This document shows, one piece after another, positions 21,758-24,753 of a stretch of DNA of 24,753 nucleotides (positions within the stretch are counted from its first letter, which is position 1; each line of letters starts with the position of its first letter). Source of the DNA: Pelagilacustribacter sp045567335 (GTDB taxonomy: Bacteria > Pseudomonadota > Alphaproteobacteria > Pelagibacterales > Pelagibacteraceae); the NCBI GenBank assembly GCA_045567335.1, contig JBJLCZ010000009.1, forward strand, positions 1 through 24,753, written 5' to 3'. The notes under the pieces were generated by a model, which did not search any database, was not told the origin of the DNA, and saw only the letters and a program-made list of their open reading frames with translations. A program made the position numbers and the translations under genes.

Positions 21758-24753
21758 ATGGAAAAAAATATTTCTAAAAACTTCAGTCAAAATATAGTAC
21801 CTGAAAATAGTTTTAATAATATTAAAATTACTTTAGCAAGCCCTGATAAGATAAAATCTTGGTCCTTTGGAGAAATAAAAAAGCCTGAAACAATTAATTA
21901 CAGAACTTTTAGACCAGAAAAAGACGGGCTTTTTTGTGCTAGAATATTTGGACCAGTAAAAGATTATGAGTGTCTTTGCGGCAAATATAAAAGAATGAAG
22001 TTTAGAGGAATAATTTGTGAAAAATGTGGTGTCGAAATAACCAAATCTAATGTTAGAAGAGAACGCATGGGTCATATTGATCTAGCTTGTCCAGTTGCTC
22101 ATATTTGGTTTTTAAAATCTCTTCCTAGTAGAATTGCTTTAGCAATTGATATGAAGTTAAAAGATGTTGAAAAAGTATTATATTTTGAAAGTTTTATTGT
22201 TGTTGAACCCGGTTTAACAACTCTGACAAAAGGTCAACTGTTATCTGAAGATGCTTTAACTAAAGCACAAGAAGAATTTGGCGAGGATGCTTTTTCAGCT
22301 GGAATAGGCGCTGAAGCTGTAAGAGAAATTTTAATAAATTTAGATCTTTCGAAAGAGCAAAAAAAACTAAGAGAATTGCTTCCTGAAATTAAATCCAAAG
22401 TAACTGAAGAAAGAACTATAAAAAGACTTAAATTAATAGAATCATTTATTACTTCTGGAAATAAACCTGAATGGATGATTTTAACTACTGTACCTGTTAT
22501 TCCTCCAGAGTTAAGACCTTTGGTACCCTTAGATGGAGGAAGATTTGCTACATCTGATTTAAACGATTTATATAGAAGGGTAATAAATAGAAACAATAGA
22601 TTAAAGAGATTATTAGATCTTAAAGCACCTGATATTATAATAAGAAATGAAAAGAGAATGTTGCAAGAGTCAGTAGATGCCCTTTTTGATAACGGTAGAA
22701 GAGGCAGAGTAATTACTGGCACAGGTAAAAGACCATTAAAATCTTTAGCTGAAATGCTGAAAGGAAAACAAGGTAGGTTTAGGCAAAATTTATTAGGTAA
22801 AAGAGTTGACTATTCAGGTAGATCTGTAATTGTTGTTGGACCAGAGCTTAAATTACATCAGTGTGGATTACCAAAAAAGATGGCTTTAGAGTTATTTAAA
22901 CCATTTCTTTATGCGAGATTAGATAAACTTGGCTTAGCTACAACAATAAAACAAGCAAAAAGATTAGTTGAGAAGGAAAAAAGTGAGGTTTGGGACGCAT
23001 TAGAATTTATTATAAGGGAACATCCAGTTATTTTAAATAGAGCTCCAACTTTACATAGACTCGGAGTTCAGGCATTTGAAGCTAAACTAATTGAAGGCAA
23101 TGCTATAGAGCTTCACCCATTAGTATGTGCAGCTTTTAATGCAGATTTTGATGGTGATCAAATGGCAGTTCATATTCCTTTAAGTTTAGAGGCACAATTA
23201 GAAGCGAGAGTATTGATGATGTCGACAAATAATATACTTAGCCCTTCAAATGGGAAGCCTATTATTGTTCCAAGTCAAGATATAGTATTAGGAATTTATT
23301 ATCTCTCTCAGTCAAATGACAAGGAAGATATTAAACCTAAAGGAATTTTTTCAGATATAGACGAAATAGAACAAGCTATTGAAAATAAATCAATAAGTTT
23401 GCACTCAAAAATAATATCATTATTTAATACTGTTGATGAGGAAGGAAACAGTATAAAACAAAAATATGTAAGTACAGCGGGTAGATTTTTATTAGCTAAT
23501 ACACTTCCAAAAAATTATAAAGTTAAATTTACTTTGATTGATAGACTTTTAACTAAAAAAAATGTTTCTGAAGTTATAGATACAATTTTTAGATTTTGTG
23601 GTCAAAAAGAAACAGTTATATTTTGCGACAGAATAAAAACTCTAGGTTTTAAACACGCATTTAAAGCTGGAATATCTTTTGGAAAAGATGATTTAATTAT
23701 TCCAAAATCAAAATTAAATCAAATAAATCAAACAAAGAAAAAAATTGAGGAGTACGAAAAGCAATACTCTGATGGTCTTATTACAAGAGGTGAAAAATAC
23801 AATAAAGTTGTAGACATTTGGTCTAAATGTACAGACACAGTTGCTAATCAAATGATGAAAGAAATATCTACTGCTGAAAAAATATATCCTAACGATAGAA
23901 TTGAAACAAACTCAGTCTATATGATGGCTGACTCGGGTGCTAGAGGATCGCAAGCTCAAATGAAACAACTTGCAGGTATGAGAGGATTAATTGCTAAACC
24001 TTCAGGTGAAATTATAGAAACGCCTATAATTTCAAATTTTAAAGAAGGACTTTCTGTTTTAGAATATTTTAATTCTACACATGGTGCTCGAAAAGGACTT
24101 GCTGACACAGCACTTAAAACCGCCAATTCAGGTTATTTAACTAGAAGATTATGTGACGTTGCCCAAGATTTACAAGTAACAATAGAAGATTGTAACTCTA
24201 AATCATCAATTACTTTAACAGAAATCATTGAAGGAGGTAATATATTAGTTAGTTTATCTGAGAGAGTTTTAGGAAGAGTTCCCTCACATGATGTTAAACA
24301 TCCAATTAGTGGTGAGGTAATATTGAAGAAAAAGAAAATAATTGATGAAGTAGGATGTGAAAAGATTGATGCTGCAGGAGTAAAATCAATAAATGTATAT
24401 TCAGTAATCACTTGCGAAGCGAAAAGAGGGGTTTGTCAAACTTGTTATGGTAGAGATCTTTCTAGAGGTAAAATAGTTAGTATAGGTGAAGCTATTGGAA
24501 TGATTGCTGCCCAGTCAATAGGAGAACCCGGTACTCAATTAACTATGCGAACTTTTCACGTAGGAGGAACTGCTCAGATAAAAGAAGAGTCTCAAATTAT
24601 TTCGCAAACAAAAGGAAAATTAAATATTATTAATAAAAATTTAATTGAAGACTCCAAAAAAAATATAATTGTAATGGGCAGAAATACTCAGCTTTCAATT
24701 GAAGATGACAATAAAATTCAACTTGCAATTTACAAAGTCAATTATGGTTCAAA
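21758..24753 (+). CDS. rpoC: DNA-directed RNA polymerase subunit beta', partial at the right edge
   Basis: The first 998 codons of the largest polymerase subunit are present; the frame runs off the window without a stop. Start ATG at 21758-21760, one base after the rpoB stop. The N-terminal zinc site has C72, C74, C87 and C90 (CLCG...CEKCG). The catalytic magnesium loop NADFDGDQ has D463, D465 and D467. The bridge-helix/trigger-loop region is visible as MMADSGARGS...QLAGMRGL and THGARKGLADTALKTANSGYLTRRL. The second zinc site (IEDC; ITCEAKRGVCQTCYG) is intact. About 400 residues should lie beyond the edge. Confidence 0.99.
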   Translation, partial: MEKNISKNFSQNIVPENSFNNIKITLASPDKIKSWSFGEIKKPETINYRTFRPEKDGLFCARIFGPVKDYECLCGKYKRMKFRGIICEKCGVEITKSNVRRERMGHIDLACPVAHIWFLKSLPSRIALAIDMKLKDVEKVLYFESFIVVEPGLTTLTKGQLLSEDALTKAQEEFGEDAFSAGIGAEAVREILINLDLSKEQKKLRELLPEIKSKVTEERTIKRLKLIESFITSGNKPEWMILTTVPVIPPELRPLVPLDGGRFATSDLNDLYRRVINRNNRLKRLLDLKAPDIIIRNEKRMLQESVDALFDNGRRGRVITGTGKRPLKSLAEMLKGKQGRFRQNLLGKRVDYSGRSVIVVGPELKLHQCGLPKKMALELFKPFLYARLDKLGLATTIKQAKRLVEKEKSEVWDALEFIIREHPVILNRAPTLHRLGVQAFEAKLIEGNAIELHPLVCAAFNADFDGDQMAVHIPLSLEAQLEARVLMMSTNNILSPSNGKPIIVPSQDIVLGIYYLSQSNDKEDIKPKGIFSDIDEIEQAIENKSISLHSKIISLFNTVDEEGNSIKQKYVSTAGRFLLANTLPKNYKVKFTLIDRLLTKKNVSEVIDTIFRFCGQKETVIFCDRIKTLGFKHAFKAGISFGKDDLIIPKSKLNQINQTKKKIEEYEKQYSDGLITRGEKYNKVVDIWSKCTDTVANQMMKEISTAEKIYPNDRIETNSVYMMADSGARGSQAQMKQLAGMRGLIAKPSGEIIETPIISNFKEGLSVLEYFNSTHGARKGLADTALKTANSGYLTRRLCDVAQDLQVTIEDCNSKSSITLTEIIEGGNILVSLSERVLGRVPSHDVKHPISGEVILKKKKIIDEVGCEKIDAAGVKSINVYSVITCEAKRGVCQTCYGRDLSRGKIVSIGEAIGMIAAQSIGEPGTQLTMRTFHVGGTAQIKEESQIISQTKGKLNIINKNLIEDSKKNIIVMGRNTQLSIEDDNKIQLAIYKVNYGS

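Noticed and set aside
17215..22722. Several minus-strand open frames within rplL, rpoB and rpoC
   Set aside because: All are complements of highly conserved genes, Ser/Leu/Phe-rich as expected from antisense reading, with no family signature.

Overview
The window is very A+T-rich bacterial DNA. Genes are packed tightly, many with overlaps of 1 to 17 nt. The order tRNA-Tyr, tRNA-Gly, tuf, tRNA-Trp, secE, nusG, rplK, rplA, rplJ, rplL, rpoB, rpoC, the extreme A/T and lysine/isoleucine/asparagine bias, and the minimal spacers suggest a streamlined marine alphaproteobacterium of the SAR11/Pelagibacterales type. This assignment is inferred from composition and gene order; no database search was possible.

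Left part (1 to about 12.4 kb) is accessory, surface-sugar DNA. A leftward pair (a small membrane/coiled-coil protein and a GT-C-type membrane glycosyltransferase cut by the window edge) diverges from a rightward seven-gene operon. That operon encodes CDP-glucose 4,6-dehydratase (rfbG), a sugar 3-dehydratase of the DegT/RfbH/ColD type with His in place of the PLP lysine, a transketolase split into N and C subunits, an NAD-dependent SDR, a GtrB/DPM-like polyprenyl-phosphate glycosyltransferase, and a YerE/acetolactate-synthase-like ThDP enzyme. Tail to tail with it lies a leftward pair homologous to DmpG (4-hydroxy-2-oxovalerate aldolase) and DmpF (acylating acetaldehyde dehydrogenase), then tRNA-Thr, a rightward GT4 glycosyltransferase and a leftward rlmB.

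Right part (13.2 to 24.75 kb) is the core translation/transcription block: a tRNA-Tyr/tRNA-Gly/tuf/tRNA-Trp/secE/nusG segment running into L11-L1-L10-L7/L12-rpoB-rpoC, with rpoC cut by the window edge. A 13-bp hairpin sits between rplL and rpoB, where E. coli has an attenuator and an RNase III site.

The most interesting proposal is metabolic. Together the sugar genes look like a route to a CDP-linked, C4-branched, higher-carbon deoxysugar. RfbG and the dehydratase would make a 3,6-dideoxy-4-keto sugar. DmpF and DmpG would make 4-hydroxy-2-oxovalerate from acetyl-CoA and pyruvate. The YerE-like enzyme would decarboxylate a 2-keto acid and attach the acyl unit at C4, and the SDR would reduce the resulting ketone. 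With 4-hydroxy-2-oxovalerate as donor, the side chain would match the one I recall for the branched octose erwiniose; with pyruvate the product would be yersiniose-like. This is a hypothesis from gene content, not a demonstrated pathway.
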